Assembly: GCA_017436865.1 (NCBI GenBank)
Contig: JAFSCH010000032.1
Location: forward strand, 45,157 to 109,156
Length of the DNA: 64,000 nucleotides
Direction: 5' to 3'
Source: Lachnospiraceae bacterium
Lineage (GTDB): Bacteria > Bacillota > Clostridia > Lachnospirales > Lachnospiraceae
The translations under genes were made by a program, and so were the position numbers. Shown in pieces: positions 26,421-36,792 of this stretch (the first letter of the stretch is position 1; the number at the start of each line of letters is the position of its first letter). The notes beneath the pieces are model-generated. The model saw nothing but the letters and a program-made list of their open reading frames with translations, was not told where the DNA came from and made no database searches.

Positions 26421-28457
26421 ATGAATAACACGCAGATGGAAAGACAACAGGAAGAAAAACATTTACAGGAATGTAGGGAAATCATACGTAATAATATTCT
26501 TATGTATGAACAACAGGTGGAAAAGCGGCATGAAGAGACACAAGCATTGTTTGAAGAGGTGCAGAGTGGCAATGTTGAGTTATATGACCAGATGTTTACC
26601 TCTAAGAGTTTGGAAGAACATAGTAGGAATCAGTTAGCAAAGAATCAGGCAGCGTACGAGCGACCTTTTTTCGGAAGAATTGATTACAAGAACCTAGATG
26701 AAAGATTGTATGAGTCAATTTACATTGGCAAAAACGGTGTACAAAAAGATCAGACAGACGTTGTGGTAGTAGATTGGCGAGCACCGATTTCTACTGTTTA
26801 TTATGAGAATGAGCTTGGAAAAGGAAGCTATACCATACCGAATGGAAGCGAGTACAATATTGACCTGCTTCTAAAACGAACCTATGACATCGAAAATGGG
26901 ATATTAAATGGTTACTATGACAGTGATGTGGCGGCAAATGACGAACTGCTGGTAAAGTATCTGAGTAAAAATCGAGATGCTGTTCTAGGCGATATTATTG
27001 CTACGATTCAAAAGGAACAGAATGCGATTATTCGTGAGAATCCATTTCATAATGTTATCGTACAGGGAGTAGCTGGAAGTGGAAAGACAACCGTTGCCAT
27101 GCATAGAATTTCTTATATTATGTACAATTATAAGGAACGCTTTACTTCGAATGAATTCTGTATTGTTGGTGGTAGTGATATATTGATTGACTATATTACA
27201 GGTGGCTTACCGGAGCTTGATGTCTATGATGTGAAACATATGAGAATGGACGGTTTGTTGACGTATTTACTAAAGCGTGAATGGAAGAAAAAATATCAGC
27301 TGATAGAGCCGGATACCTGCTATGCATGGAAGAGCAAGATGCTCTTTGCAAAAGAGCTTGAAAGCTATCTTACAAAGCTTAGAAGGAATCTTTTAGGAAA
27401 CAGTGCAGTTATAGATAAGGACTTGGGAACATTACTATCTCAAAAGAACAATGATAAGTTTATAACAGACAATCCTGATTTTTCAATTAATCGATTGCTG
27501 ATAACCTTAGATGAGAGACTTCGTTCCAAAATTAAATTACAGTGTATGGATAGGGAAGAGGTCGGAATCTATGGGAAAAAACTTTCACAGTATAAAAATT
27601 ACTTTGGTTCACATCAGTATAAAGGTAGTATTGTAACGATATATGAACGATTTTTGGAAGCATATGGAAAAGCGTATTATATGGATGTGACACCTGTGCT
27701 AGCAAAGCTTCATAAAGGTTGCTTTGATGTTTATGATGTGGCAGCTTTAGTATTGATTTACTATCGTACGATACAAAAGAAACAGGATGAAGAGTTTGGG
27801 CAGATGTTTATTGATGAGGCACAGGATTTTGGTGCTAGTGTATATTATGTATTGCGAACCGTTCTGCCACAATGTTTTTTTACAATTATGGGAGATGTAT
27901 CGCAGAATGTAAATTATGAATTTGGTATGAATGACTGGCGTGATATGAAGGATAAGATATTCTGTGAGCCAACGGACGATTTCAAAGTATTGGCAAAGAG
28001 CTATCGTAATACCATTGAAATATCAGAGTTTGCAGGTAAGCTTCTCGATAGTGCGTCAAGAGGTGCTTACAAGATAGAGCCAGTTATTCGTCATGGTGAA
28101 CCGGTTCATATGGTAGACAGTATTTCAACAGAAGAAGCGCTTGGTATTTCAGAAGAAATCGTGCAGGAAATGCAGGAAAAGGGGTATGAAACAATAGCAT
28201 TTGTATGTTTTGATAATGAAACGGCAGAGGATATCCGAAAAAGACTTTATGGGCGTATTGATCTAGAGGATACTGCCAAGAGTGGATTTTCAAAAGGGGT
28301 TACCGTATTGACGGTACAACAGACAAAAGGTCTGGAATTTGACTGTGTATTATTATGGAAACCAAATTTGAAAGGCTATAAAGATAATCCGAAACTGGCC
28401 AAGTTATTGTATGTGGCAGCTACCAGAGCATTGCATGAGTTGTTTGTTATTCAGTAA
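26421..28457 (+). CDS. HelD-like UvrD-family helicase
   Basis: About 678 residues from the ATG at 26421 (MNNTQMERQQEEKHLQ); an upstream in-frame start at 26370 falls in the hairpin region. A long N-terminal coiled coil (1-90) precedes a RecA-like domain with Walker A GVAGSGKTT near 216-224, a helical insertion, then QMFIDEAQDFG (motif II), SYRNT and VTVLTVQQTKGLEFD. The coiled coil plus 1A/2A domains match HelD, which pushes into RNA polymerase channels and recycles stalled enzyme. The ribosome site is weak (AGAGTGG). Monocistronic with a terminator at 28512. Confidence 0.85.
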   Translation: MNNTQMERQQEEKHLQECREIIRNNILMYEQQVEKRHEETQALFEEVQSGNVELYDQMFTSKSLEEHSRNQLAKNQAAYERPFFGRIDYKNLDERLYESIYIGKNGVQKDQTDVVVVDWRAPISTVYYENELGKGSYTIPNGSEYNIDLLLKRTYDIENGILNGYYDSDVAANDELLVKYLSKNRDAVLGDIIATIQKEQNAIIRENPFHNVIVQGVAGSGKTTVAMHRISYIMYNYKERFTSNEFCIVGGSDILIDYITGGLPELDVYDVKHMRMDGLLTYLLKREWKKKYQLIEPDTCYAWKSKMLFAKELESYLTKLRRNLLGNSAVIDKDLGTLLSQKNNDKFITDNPDFSINRLLITLDERLRSKIKLQCMDREEVGIYGKKLSQYKNYFGSHQYKGSIVTIYERFLEAYGKAYYMDVTPVLAKLHKGCFDVYDVAALVLIYYRTIQKKQDEEFGQMFIDEAQDFGASVYYVLRTVLPQCFFTIMGDVSQNVNYEFGMNDWRDMKDKIFCEPTDDFKVLAKSYRNTIEISEFAGKLLDSASRGAYKIEPVIRHGEPVHMVDSISTEEALGISEEIVQEMQEKGYETIAFVCFDNETAEDIRKRLYGRIDLEDTAKSGFSKGVTVLTVQQTKGLEFDCVLLWKPNLKGYKDNPKLAKLLYVAATRALHELFVIQ

Positions 28458-28472
28458 AAACTACAAAATATG

Positions 28473-28499
28473 GTTATTATGAAGGAACTAAATAATTAC
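28473..28499 (+). repeat. Solo MITE right-end hairpin
   Basis: GTTATTATGAAGG then AACTAAATAATTAC; same pattern as the right end of the MITEs, located between the HelD stop and its terminator. Confidence 0.45.
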
Positions 28500-28511
28500 G
28501 ATTAGTCAATA

Positions 28512-28549
28512 AAATGACACAGTGTCAAAATATGACAACTGTGTCATTT
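28512..28549. terminator. Terminator downstream of the HelD gene
   Basis: Twelve-pair stem AAATGACACAGT/ACTGTGTCATTT around a 14-base loop that can itself pair (GTCA/TGAC). It can act for both converging genes. Confidence 0.75.
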
Positions 28550-28584
28550 GCATTGGTGAATAAAAACAGTTTTAAACCTTGATT

Positions 28585-30924
28585 CTAGAAAGTGATTTCT
28601 ACTACATTAGCACCTTTGTCTGGTGTAATGAGAGAATCATTTCCATCAATTACGACAAGACCGTTTACGGAAGTTGCAGCGCGAAGATTTACCATACGGA
28701 TCGTATATGGCTTATCACCCTCGCTGGTTACGATAATCGTATGTCCCTGGCGTTTTACAGAAACACTTAATTCAGCAACGTTTTCCATTCCGTATACAAC
28801 GGTATCAGCCTTTGCACCATCATGAAGTGCATAGACACGGAGTTCACAGTTGTCGGCATAATCGTAGTCAGGTTTGTCATCATGAGCACCTACAGCGATG
28901 ATAGAGTTTTCGCGAACCATAAGAGGAATACTTAAATAGCTGTGGTTTTCTTCTATCCAAGTACCGCCCTTATATTCTTTGCCGGTAAAGAAGTTTGTCC
29001 AAATTCCTTTTGGCAGATAGTATTCTGCATGACTTTCATCGTTGAAAATCGGAGCAACTAATAGGCTGTCACCGAACATATACTGCTTATCAAGATAGTG
29101 ACAGTTCTTGTCATCTGTATATTCCAATACCATACTTCTCATGGTAGGAATACCTGTCTTGGAAGCATGTACAGAGGTCTGATAAATATATGGCATCAAC
29201 TTAGCTTTGAGTCTTGTAAAATAGCGAACAACATCAACGGCTTCCTCATCATAAACCCAAGGAACACGATAAGAGGAGCTTCCGTGCAGACGGCTGTGTG
29301 AGGATAACAGACCAAATGCAACCCATCTCTTGTAAACATCAGCAGTTGAGGTGTTTTCAAAACCACCGATATCATGTGCCCAATAGCAAAAGCCTGACAT
29401 ACATAAGGATAAACCGCCACGTAAGCTTTCTTCCATAGATTCATAATCAGACCAGCAGTCGCCACCCCAGTGAACAGGGAATTTTTGCCCCCCTACCGTT
29501 GCAGAACGTGCAAACAAGAATGCTTGACCTTTTCCACGTTTACGCTCTAATAATTCATAGACGCATTTATTATATAAATAGGTATAGTAGTTGTGCATCT
29601 TCTTAGGATCTGAACCATCATAATATACAGCGTCAGTTGGAATTCTCTCGCCAAAATCTGTTTTGAAGCAGTCGACACCCATATCCATTAGGACTTCCAG
29701 CTTGCTTTGGAACCATTTCCATGCTGCTGGATTGGTGAAGTCTACGATTGCCATTCCAGGTTGCCACATATCCCATTGCCATACCTGACCGTTCGGACGC
29801 TTGATAAAGTAGCCTTTTTCCATACCTTCTTTGAAAAGTACAGATTCCTGACCGATGTAGGAGTTAATCCATACGCAGATGTTAAGTCCTTTGTCCTTGA
29901 TACGCTTTAACATACCTGCCGGGTCTGGGAAGACTCTGTTATCCCAGAGAAAATCGCTCCAATGGAATTCTTTCATCCAGAAGCAGTCAAAGTGGAAGGT
30001 ACGAAGAGGGATTCCTCTGTCTAACATTCCATCAATAAAGCTCATAACGGTCGCTTCATCATAGTTGGTTGTGAAGGAAGTGGAGAGCCATAGTCCGAAA
30101 GTCCAAGGAGCCGGAAGAGATGGCTTTCCTGTAATATCGGTATAACGAACCAGAACATCCTTCATGGCTGGTCCGTTAATCAGGAAGTAATCAAGATACG
30201 TTCCCTCTACGGAAAATTCTGTTCTTGTTACCATTTCAGTACCAATTTCAAAGGAAACCTTTTCAGGATGGTTTACGAATACACCATAGCCCTTATTGGA
30301 AACATAAAATGGAATGTTTTTATAGGACTGTTCGGTACTGGTTCCGCCGTCAGCGTTCCAAATATCAACAGACTGACCGTTTTTGGTAAATGGTGTAAAG
30401 CGCTCACCAAGACCATAGATTAATTCGCCAACGCCAAGGCTTAATTGCTGTCTGATATAAGTATCTGCGTTATCGCCTTTATCATAGGCTAAGCCCTTCC
30501 AGTCTGTTTTCATAAGAGCAAGATCACGTCCTTTGGATTCCGTGATGAGTTTGCCATTTCTTGTATATTTCATGTACCAGTTATCTTTTCCAATTTCCAA
30601 AGCAAGAGAACCGCTTGTAATAATGATACGTTCATCATTTTCATCTACTAGAAGTGGAATCGGATTTGCATCAATTTCAAAAGCAGGCTCTTGAACGACA
30701 GCACCAAGATGATGATAGGTCTGCACACGAAGTACTTCTTCCATAGGGGAAGTAATAACTAAGGTGAGATTAATACCGCCTAAGGTACATCCTCTATTAC
30801 TGATTCGGTTGGTTGGTGCGCATATCGTAACTTTATTTCTTTCTACTTTTGTGAAATAAGCCTGCTGTGGAGCAAAGCATTCACATCCTTCCTGCTGAAG
30901 CCAGCAGCCATTACTGAATTTCAT
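28585..30924 (-). CDS. yicI: Alpha-xylosidase, GH31 (YicI type)
   Basis: 779 residues, close to the 772 of E. coli YicI. It releases alpha-linked xylose, for example isoprimeverose units from xyloglucan. The N-terminal beta-sandwich (1-270) precedes a TIM barrel with the nucleophile Asp 423 in KTDFGERIPTD and the acid/base Asp 489 in HWGGDCWSDYESMEESLRGG. FDCFWMKEF, usual in YicI relatives, is present. No signal peptide, so intracellular: it acts on imported oligosaccharides. AGAGGG precedes the ATG. Single gene, no transporter beside it. A GTACCGG/CCGGTAC inverted repeat lies in its leader (30942-30972). Confidence 0.95.
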   Translation of the reverse strand: MKFSNGCWLQQEGCECFAPQQAYFTKVERNKVTICAPTNRISNRGCTLGGINLTLVITSPMEEVLRVQTYHHLGAVVQEPAFEIDANPIPLLVDENDERIIITSGSLALEIGKDNWYMKYTRNGKLITESKGRDLALMKTDWKGLAYDKGDNADTYIRQQLSLGVGELIYGLGERFTPFTKNGQSVDIWNADGGTSTEQSYKNIPFYVSNKGYGVFVNHPEKVSFEIGTEMVTRTEFSVEGTYLDYFLINGPAMKDVLVRYTDITGKPSLPAPWTFGLWLSTSFTTNYDEATVMSFIDGMLDRGIPLRTFHFDCFWMKEFHWSDFLWDNRVFPDPAGMLKRIKDKGLNICVWINSYIGQESVLFKEGMEKGYFIKRPNGQVWQWDMWQPGMAIVDFTNPAAWKWFQSKLEVLMDMGVDCFKTDFGERIPTDAVYYDGSDPKKMHNYYTYLYNKCVYELLERKRGKGQAFLFARSATVGGQKFPVHWGGDCWSDYESMEESLRGGLSLCMSGFCYWAHDIGGFENTSTADVYKRWVAFGLLSSHSRLHGSSSYRVPWVYDEEAVDVVRYFTRLKAKLMPYIYQTSVHASKTGIPTMRSMVLEYTDDKNCHYLDKQYMFGDSLLVAPIFNDESHAEYYLPKGIWTNFFTGKEYKGGTWIEENHSYLSIPLMVRENSIIAVGAHDDKPDYDYADNCELRVYALHDGAKADTVVYGMENVAELSVSVKRQGHTIIVTSEGDKPYTIRMVNLRAATSVNGLVVIDGNDSLITPDKGANVVEITF

Positions 30925-31186
30925 AGTATCCCTCTTTCTGTACCGGCTATGTTTTCGCTGTGTCCCGGTACGGACGTATTTGCATTAGTTGTTGCATACA
31001 CAGAATAGCGTAAGCTATATGAATAATTACATTTTAACATATACTATAACAAGTAAAATGTAAAAAATAGAGATATTTATTGTGATTATCAGTACATTTG
31101 AGGGTAGAATATGATAAGATATTATTAAGAAAAAGTGTGTATATAAGAAAGTTTGGGGAAGATATAGATAAAAGGAGGTATTCATT

Positions 31187-32785
31187 ATGAAAATGACTTT
31201 TGTTGGTGCGGATCATCAGGTTACAGGAAGCTGCCACTATATACAGGCTTGTGGAAAGAATATTCTGGTTGATTGTGGTATGCAACAGGGAGCAAATCCT
31301 TTTGAGTGTTGTGACATTCCGGTGGACGAGGCGAAGCTGGATTATGTTTTTCTAACACATGCACATGTAGATCATTCCGGAAATCTGCCTCTTTTATATG
31401 CAAGAGGTTTCAGAGGGCATGTATATACTACGGAGGCAACGGCTGATTTATGTTCGATCATGCTTCGTGACTGTGCACATATTCAAATGCAGGAAGCGGA
31501 GTGGAAGAACAGAAAAGCGAAGAGAAGCTCTGGTGTGCAGGCAATTGAACCAGCATATACAATGGAAGATGCGGATGGAATTATTCGCAGACTTGTTTCT
31601 TGTGATTATGATAAGGTAGTTGAGATAAGCGAAGGAATTTCGATTCGTTTTACAGATATTGGACATTTACTAGGGTCTTCCAGCATTGAGGTATGGTTGA
31701 CAGAGGGGGATGTGACAAAAAAGATTGTCTTTTCCGGTGATATTGGTAATAAAGACCAGCCATTAATTAAAGACCCGATTTATACGAAGGATGCCGATTA
31801 TGTGGTTATGGAGTCTACCTATGGAGACAGACTTCATTCTACGGAAAAGCCTGAATATGTGCAGGATTTGGCAGATGTGATTAATCGAACCTTTGCAAGA
31901 GGTGGAAATGTAGTCATTCCATCCTTTGCGGTAGGAAGAACACAGGAAATGCTCTACTTCTTACGAAAGATTAAGGCTGATAATCTGATTCCGATGTACC
32001 CGAAGTTTGAGGTATATGTAGATAGTCCTCTTGCGGTGGAGGCAACTGGAGTTTTTCAGAAAAATATATATAGCTGTTATGACGAAGAGGCGATGGAATT
32101 GGTAAAGTCAGGAATTAATCCTCTTACTTTTCCAGGATTAAAGCTTGCTATTACCAGTGATGAATCAAAACAGATTAACTTTGATGAAAAGCCTAAAGTT
32201 ATTATTTCTGCCAGTGGTATGTGCGAAGCAGGCAGAATTAGGCATCATTTAAAACATAACCTGTGGAGACCGGAATGTACGATTTTGTTTGTAGGCTATC
32301 AGGCAGCAGGAACTTTGGGACGTGTGCTTGTTGATGGAGTAAAAGAGGTTAAGCTTTTTGGTGAAAGTGTTGAGGTAAGAGCAGATATCAGGCAGCTTCC
32401 AGGTATGAGTGGCCATGCGGATAAGAATGGCTTGATTGAGTGGGTGAATGCATTTGAAAAGAAGCCGGCAAGAGTATTTATTGTGCATGGTGAGGATTGC
32501 GTATGTAATCTTTTTTCGGAGTGCTTGAAGATTGAACATGGTCAGCGTGCATATGCACCATATTCGGGAACAAGATTTGATTTGATTACGAATACGATTG
32601 AATATGAGGCAGCTCCAGTTCCTGTGAAGAAACGAGTATTTATTGTATCAGATGTATTCCAAAGACTTCTGGCAGCAGGACAGAGACTTATCTCTGTTAT
32701 TCATAAGAATGAAGGAGGAGCAAATAAGGATTTGGCGAAGTTTGCAGACCAGATTAATGCACTGTGCGATAAGTGGGAACGGTAA
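31187..32785 (+). CDS. MBL-fold/beta-CASP/RMMBL nuclease-like protein
   Basis: 532 residues. The metallo-beta-lactamase domain carries HAHVDHSG (His 58, His 60, Asp 62, His 63) and GDIGN; the beta-CASP insert lies at about 205-370 with SASGMCEAGR, and the RMMBL region shows PGMSGHADKNGL and VHGE. This set defines the family of zinc-dependent RNA processing nucleases related to CPSF-73 and archaeal aCPSF2; it differs from RNase J by length and order. The C-terminal 70 residues (QRLLAAGQRLISVIHKNE) are an added helical tail. AAGGAGG lies before the ATG. Monocistronic. Confidence 0.9.
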   Translation: MKMTFVGADHQVTGSCHYIQACGKNILVDCGMQQGANPFECCDIPVDEAKLDYVFLTHAHVDHSGNLPLLYARGFRGHVYTTEATADLCSIMLRDCAHIQMQEAEWKNRKAKRSSGVQAIEPAYTMEDADGIIRRLVSCDYDKVVEISEGISIRFTDIGHLLGSSSIEVWLTEGDVTKKIVFSGDIGNKDQPLIKDPIYTKDADYVVMESTYGDRLHSTEKPEYVQDLADVINRTFARGGNVVIPSFAVGRTQEMLYFLRKIKADNLIPMYPKFEVYVDSPLAVEATGVFQKNIYSCYDEEAMELVKSGINPLTFPGLKLAITSDESKQINFDEKPKVIISASGMCEAGRIRHHLKHNLWRPECTILFVGYQAAGTLGRVLVDGVKEVKLFGESVEVRADIRQLPGMSGHADKNGLIEWVNAFEKKPARVFIVHGEDCVCNLFSECLKIEHGQRAYAPYSGTRFDLITNTIEYEAAPVPVKKRVFIVSDVFQRLLAAGQRLISVIHKNEGGANKDLAKFADQINALCDKWER

Positions 32786-32936
32786 AAAATAGATTAGAGG
32801 AGTATGGGAGACCATATTCCTTTTTTCGATTTATTGTGCAAATAACTAAGCTGTGCTATGATAAAAAGAAGTTTTATTATATTAGGATGAAATAATTACG
32901 AATACGTTAATACATAAGGATAATAGGTGTTTTGTT

Positions 32937-35714
32937 ATGACAAAAAAGCATAATAGCATTTCGACATTTATACATATAGGTCAGCTATTTTTCAGAGTAG
33001 CTGTATTTTTTGTGTTTGCTTTCATTTTAATTGGAGAGATTGTGTTACCGTCGGAGAGAGATGTTGCACAGATGAATTTCCGGGAATATGCAGGTGAATG
33101 GAATCGCGTTTTAGATGATGGAGAAAGGATTTCGGCAAATTTTCCAGGGAAAGTCCAGGCAAAAGAAGGAGAATTGGTGCGGTTTGTGACGATATTGCCG
33201 GATGATATTCATAGTGGTGAACAGATATGTTTTCGTGCTATATGGCAGGATGTTAATATATACATAGATGGAGTATTAAGAGAAAGTTATAATACAATAA
33301 ATTCAAGACCGTTTGGTATGAATAGTGCATTTCGATATGTATTTGTGGATTTGCAGGAAGTGGATGCGGAAAAAGAGCTGATGTATGAGTTTTCAAGTCG
33401 CTCGAAATATGCTGGACAGACCTTTGAGTGTTATATAGGTGATGCAGCAGGAATATGGGGCTACTTGGTAAAGGAATCAGGAGCAAGAATGGCAATTGCG
33501 TTTTTTCTATTACTTTTGAGTATGTTTTGTATTATCGTTTGCTTTATTCTTAAGGTTGGGTATGGGAAAAAACTGGAATTGAATCACTTTGCTTGGGCGA
33601 TTTTTCTTTGCGCTGGATGGATGCTGTCGGAGATTGAATTTCGACAGGTTATTTTCAAAAATGTATCAGTTATTTCGAATTTTACATATTGGACTTTAAT
33701 GCTAATACCGATACCATTGATTATGTATATGAATACAATACAAAAAAGACGTTATGAGAAGGTATTTGAGGGATTGATTGCTTATACAATTGTACTTTTT
33801 GTAGTAGGCACCATATTGCAGGTATTTGATATTATGCAGTTTGTAGAACAGCTTCCTTTTATCCATGGGGGACTTTTGATTACAATTTTATGTGTTATCA
33901 TCACGATTTCGATTGATGCCATAAAAAAAAGAATTGCTGATTATGCATTCATAGGTATTGGCATTTATGGCATGCTTATTACCGGGGTGATAGAATTGAT
34001 TCTGTATTATCGTGGAATGATTGTGTCTTTGGGAACGATATTGGCATTAGGACTTGTGTTTTTGCTTATTATGGCTATTATCAAGACAGGGCAGGAGTTT
34101 TTCGTTTCAGAACAGAAAAGGCAACAGGCAATAGCAGCAAGAGAGGCACAGGCAATGTTCCTTGCTAATATGTCACATGAGATTCGAACCCCGATTAATG
34201 CGATTATTGGCATGAATGAAATGATTCTAAGGGAGAGTGCAGATGAAGAGGTTAAGCAATATGCACATAATATACAGAGTGCCAGTAATATGCTGTTGGG
34301 ATTGATTAATGATGTATTGGATTTTAGTAAGATTGAATCAGGGCAGTTGGAACTGGTAGAAGATAACTACTGTCTAGCACAATTGCTACAAGATGAAATG
34401 GTGTTATTGAATGCAAGAGTGGAAGGAAAGTCAATAACGCCAGTGCTCGAGTTTGATAAAAATATACCAACTCAGTTATATGGGGATGAAATTCGCATCA
34501 AACAGATTCTTACCAATCTTTTGTCAAATGCTGTAAAGTATACAAAAACAGGACGTGTTACTTTAAAAGTATTTTTTAGGTGGCTGGATGAAGAAAGAAT
34601 TGAATTGAGTTGTGCAATTAAGGATACAGGTATTGGAATTAAAGAAGAGGATATATCGCAACTCTTTCATAGCTTTAAACGTTTGGAATTAACAAGAAAT
34701 CGTAATATAGAAGGAACTGGTTTGGGATTAAATATTGCAAAACAGCTTGTGGAGCTGATGCAAGGAAGGATTACCGTTGAAAGTGAATATGGAAAAGGTT
34801 CGACTTTTACGGTTTGTATACCACAGAAGGTTACTGATAAGCAGTCTGTTGGTAAGCTGGAAGAGTCTTTAGCTACATATAGGAGAGAAAGGGATATTCT
34901 GACCGAGTGTTTTATTGCACCACAAGCTAGCGTGTTGGTAGTTGATGATAATTCTATGAATCTTTCTTTGATGAAGGAATTGTTAAAGCGTACACAGATA
35001 CAGGTTGATTTGGCGCAGAGTGGAAAAGAGTGTTTGAGACTTTCTAAAATAAAGAAATATCATATTATTTTAATGGATCACATGATGCCGGAACTTGATG
35101 GTGTAGAGACATTGCGTAAATTACGTGCAGATGAAATGAATCCAAATCATAATACAATCGTGGTTGTCTTAACTGCAAACGCAACGGCGGGAAGTCGGGA
35201 AAAGTATTTGGAATATGGTTTTCATGATTACTTTTCAAAGCCAATACAGGCAGATAAACTGGATAAATTATTAATACAGTATCTGCCAATGGAATTGATA
35301 GAAAAGGAAAAGAGAACAGAGAGTAAGGAATGTGGTATAGCAGAAAAAGTGAATATGTCACAAGAGGGTATGGATGAACTTCTTATGATAGAGCGTGAGA
35401 TAGGAATCGCGTATTGTATGAATTCGGAGCAACTTTATCAGAAGATATTGCAGTCTTTTTGTAAACAGGTGCGGGGCTACTTACTACAACTGGATACTCA
35501 TTTTCAAAATCGTGATTGGGAAGCGTATGCAATTGTTGTGCATGGAATAAAAGGTAACGCATTAAATATAGGAGCATCTAATTTTTCAAAGCTTTCTTTG
35601 CGACATGAAAGGGCAGCAAAGAATAAAGATGAGGCATTTCTTGTAGCTGGTTATGAAGCGTATATTATGGCGCTAAGAAGCTTACTTGAAGAAGTAGAAA
35701 AAATGGTAGAATAG
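32937..35714 (+). CDS. 7TM hybrid sensor histidine kinase with receiver and HPt domains
   Basis: 925 residues. Signal-anchor (14-34), an extracellular domain of about 150 residues (FRAIWQDVNIYIDGVLRESY), then about seven membrane segments (about 190-395). Cytoplasmic part: HisKA with phosphorylated His 414 in ANMSHEIRTPINAIIGMNEM, HATPase with GTGLGLNIAKQLVELM, receiver with Asp 714 in LMDHMMPELDG, and HPt with His 869 in VVHGIKGNALNIG. Thus a complete His-Asp-His relay in one chain; the final response regulator is not in the same operon. Paralogue of the kinase at 38348. Followed after 27 bases by the TIM44-like gene. Confidence 0.93.
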   Translation: MTKKHNSISTFIHIGQLFFRVAVFFVFAFILIGEIVLPSERDVAQMNFREYAGEWNRVLDDGERISANFPGKVQAKEGELVRFVTILPDDIHSGEQICFRAIWQDVNIYIDGVLRESYNTINSRPFGMNSAFRYVFVDLQEVDAEKELMYEFSSRSKYAGQTFECYIGDAAGIWGYLVKESGARMAIAFFLLLLSMFCIIVCFILKVGYGKKLELNHFAWAIFLCAGWMLSEIEFRQVIFKNVSVISNFTYWTLMLIPIPLIMYMNTIQKRRYEKVFEGLIAYTIVLFVVGTILQVFDIMQFVEQLPFIHGGLLITILCVIITISIDAIKKRIADYAFIGIGIYGMLITGVIELILYYRGMIVSLGTILALGLVFLLIMAIIKTGQEFFVSEQKRQQAIAAREAQAMFLANMSHEIRTPINAIIGMNEMILRESADEEVKQYAHNIQSASNMLLGLINDVLDFSKIESGQLELVEDNYCLAQLLQDEMVLLNARVEGKSITPVLEFDKNIPTQLYGDEIRIKQILTNLLSNAVKYTKTGRVTLKVFFRWLDEERIELSCAIKDTGIGIKEEDISQLFHSFKRLELTRNRNIEGTGLGLNIAKQLVELMQGRITVESEYGKGSTFTVCIPQKVTDKQSVGKLEESLATYRRERDILTECFIAPQASVLVVDDNSMNLSLMKELLKRTQIQVDLAQSGKECLRLSKIKKYHIILMDHMMPELDGVETLRKLRADEMNPNHNTIVVVLTANATAGSREKYLEYGFHDYFSKPIQADKLDKLLIQYLPMELIEKEKRTESKECGIAEKVNMSQEGMDELLMIEREIGIAYCMNSEQLYQKILQSFCKQVRGYLLQLDTHFQNRDWEAYAIVVHGIKGNALNIGASNFSKLSLRHERAAKNKDEAFLVAGYEAYIMALRSLLEEVEKMVE

Positions 35715-35741
35715 TAGAAAAGAGAGAGGAGAGGATTCATT

Positions 35742-36740
35742 ATGCGACAGAGAATGAAGAAATGGATGATAGTAGTTGTAATGGTAATCTTGTTAGGAGC
35801 GCTTCTATGGAGTAAGACTATGATAGGAGTTGCGGGATTTGGTGATTATAACGATTATGATTATGGAGATAGTTGGGATAGTGATTGGGATTCGGGAGAC
35901 AGCTGGGATGATGATGATGATGATTGGGGATACAGCTATGGCTACTCTGGTGGAAATAGTGGAGGAGGAGATGCAGGACCTATGGATTATCTGATAACAG
36001 TAATCGTTATCGTGGCCATTCTTGCAATATCTTTCAAGACGAGTAAGGCAAAATCAACATCAAGGCCGGGAACAGGAGCATCTGTTTCGAAAAATCGTAG
36101 TCAGAGACAACAGATACAGCCATTACCAAACAGAACAGATGAAATTACAAGGATCATGAAAGAGAAGGATCCTAATTTTACACCAAATGATTTTCTTACT
36201 TATGTAAAGCGTGTCTATGTAGATATTCAGGATGCATGGAGTAAACGTGATTTAGAACCGGTTAGACCTGTGCTGCATCCGAATCTGTATCAGCAGACAC
36301 AGACACAGATTAAGAAGAAGATAGAAGATGGTATTATTAATTATCTTGAAAGAATTGCGGTAAATACAGCATATCTTTCCGGTTATCGCAGAGATGATGA
36401 TTATGAATACATGATAGTATATCTTTCTGCGCAAATGATAGATTATCAGGTGAAGGAAGAGACAGGTCAGATTCTGTATGGGGACAAAACCACCAGATGG
36501 AGTCTGCAGTATAAGATGACCTTCATGCGTGCTGCAGATATGATTACACCAGAGGCAGAAGAGGAAATGAATACAAATATGAAGTGTCCTAATTGTGGAG
36601 CGCCAATTGAAGGAACAGCATTTGGTAAGTGTGAATATTGTGGAAGTGTTGTTTCAAGTGGAAAATATGGTTGGGTGCTATCTGATTTTGGTGTAATTAG
36701 ACAGGATACGGTTGATGAGGGAATTAAGATTAGTAAATAG
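35742..36740 (+). CDS. TIM44-like domain protein with Asp-rich segment and zinc ribbon
   Basis: 332 residues. Signal-anchor (1-30), then an acidic, aromatic low-complexity stretch (about 33-80; DYNDYDYGDSWDSDW and a run of six Asp), a membrane segment (about 84-101), a basic linker, and a TIM44-like domain (about 130-275; FTPNDFLTYVKRVYVDIQDA). A zinc ribbon closes the chain, CPNCGAPIEGTAFGKCEYCG. The TIM44 and ribbon parts face the cytosol if the topology is as read. Function in bacteria is unknown. GAGAGGAGAGG precedes the ATG. Probably co-transcribed with the upstream sensor kinase. Confidence 0.82.
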   Translation: MRQRMKKWMIVVVMVILLGALLWSKTMIGVAGFGDYNDYDYGDSWDSDWDSGDSWDDDDDDWGYSYGYSGGNSGGGDAGPMDYLITVIVIVAILAISFKTSKAKSTSRPGTGASVSKNRSQRQQIQPLPNRTDEITRIMKEKDPNFTPNDFLTYVKRVYVDIQDAWSKRDLEPVRPVLHPNLYQQTQTQIKKKIEDGIINYLERIAVNTAYLSGYRRDDDYEYMIVYLSAQMIDYQVKEETGQILYGDKTTRWSLQYKMTFMRAADMITPEAEEEMNTNMKCPNCGAPIEGTAFGKCEYCGSVVSSGKYGWVLSDFGVIRQDTVDEGIKISK

Positions 36741-36756
36741 AATGACGAGTGGATAG

Positions 36757-36792
36757 AAAAAATGCATGAGATAATATCTCATGCATTTTTTG
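36757..36792. terminator. Bidirectional terminator
   Basis: Sixteen-pair stem AAAAAATGCATGAGAT/ATCTCATGCATTTTTT with a 3-base loop. It includes the stop region of the convergent gene at 36779. Confidence 0.9.
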
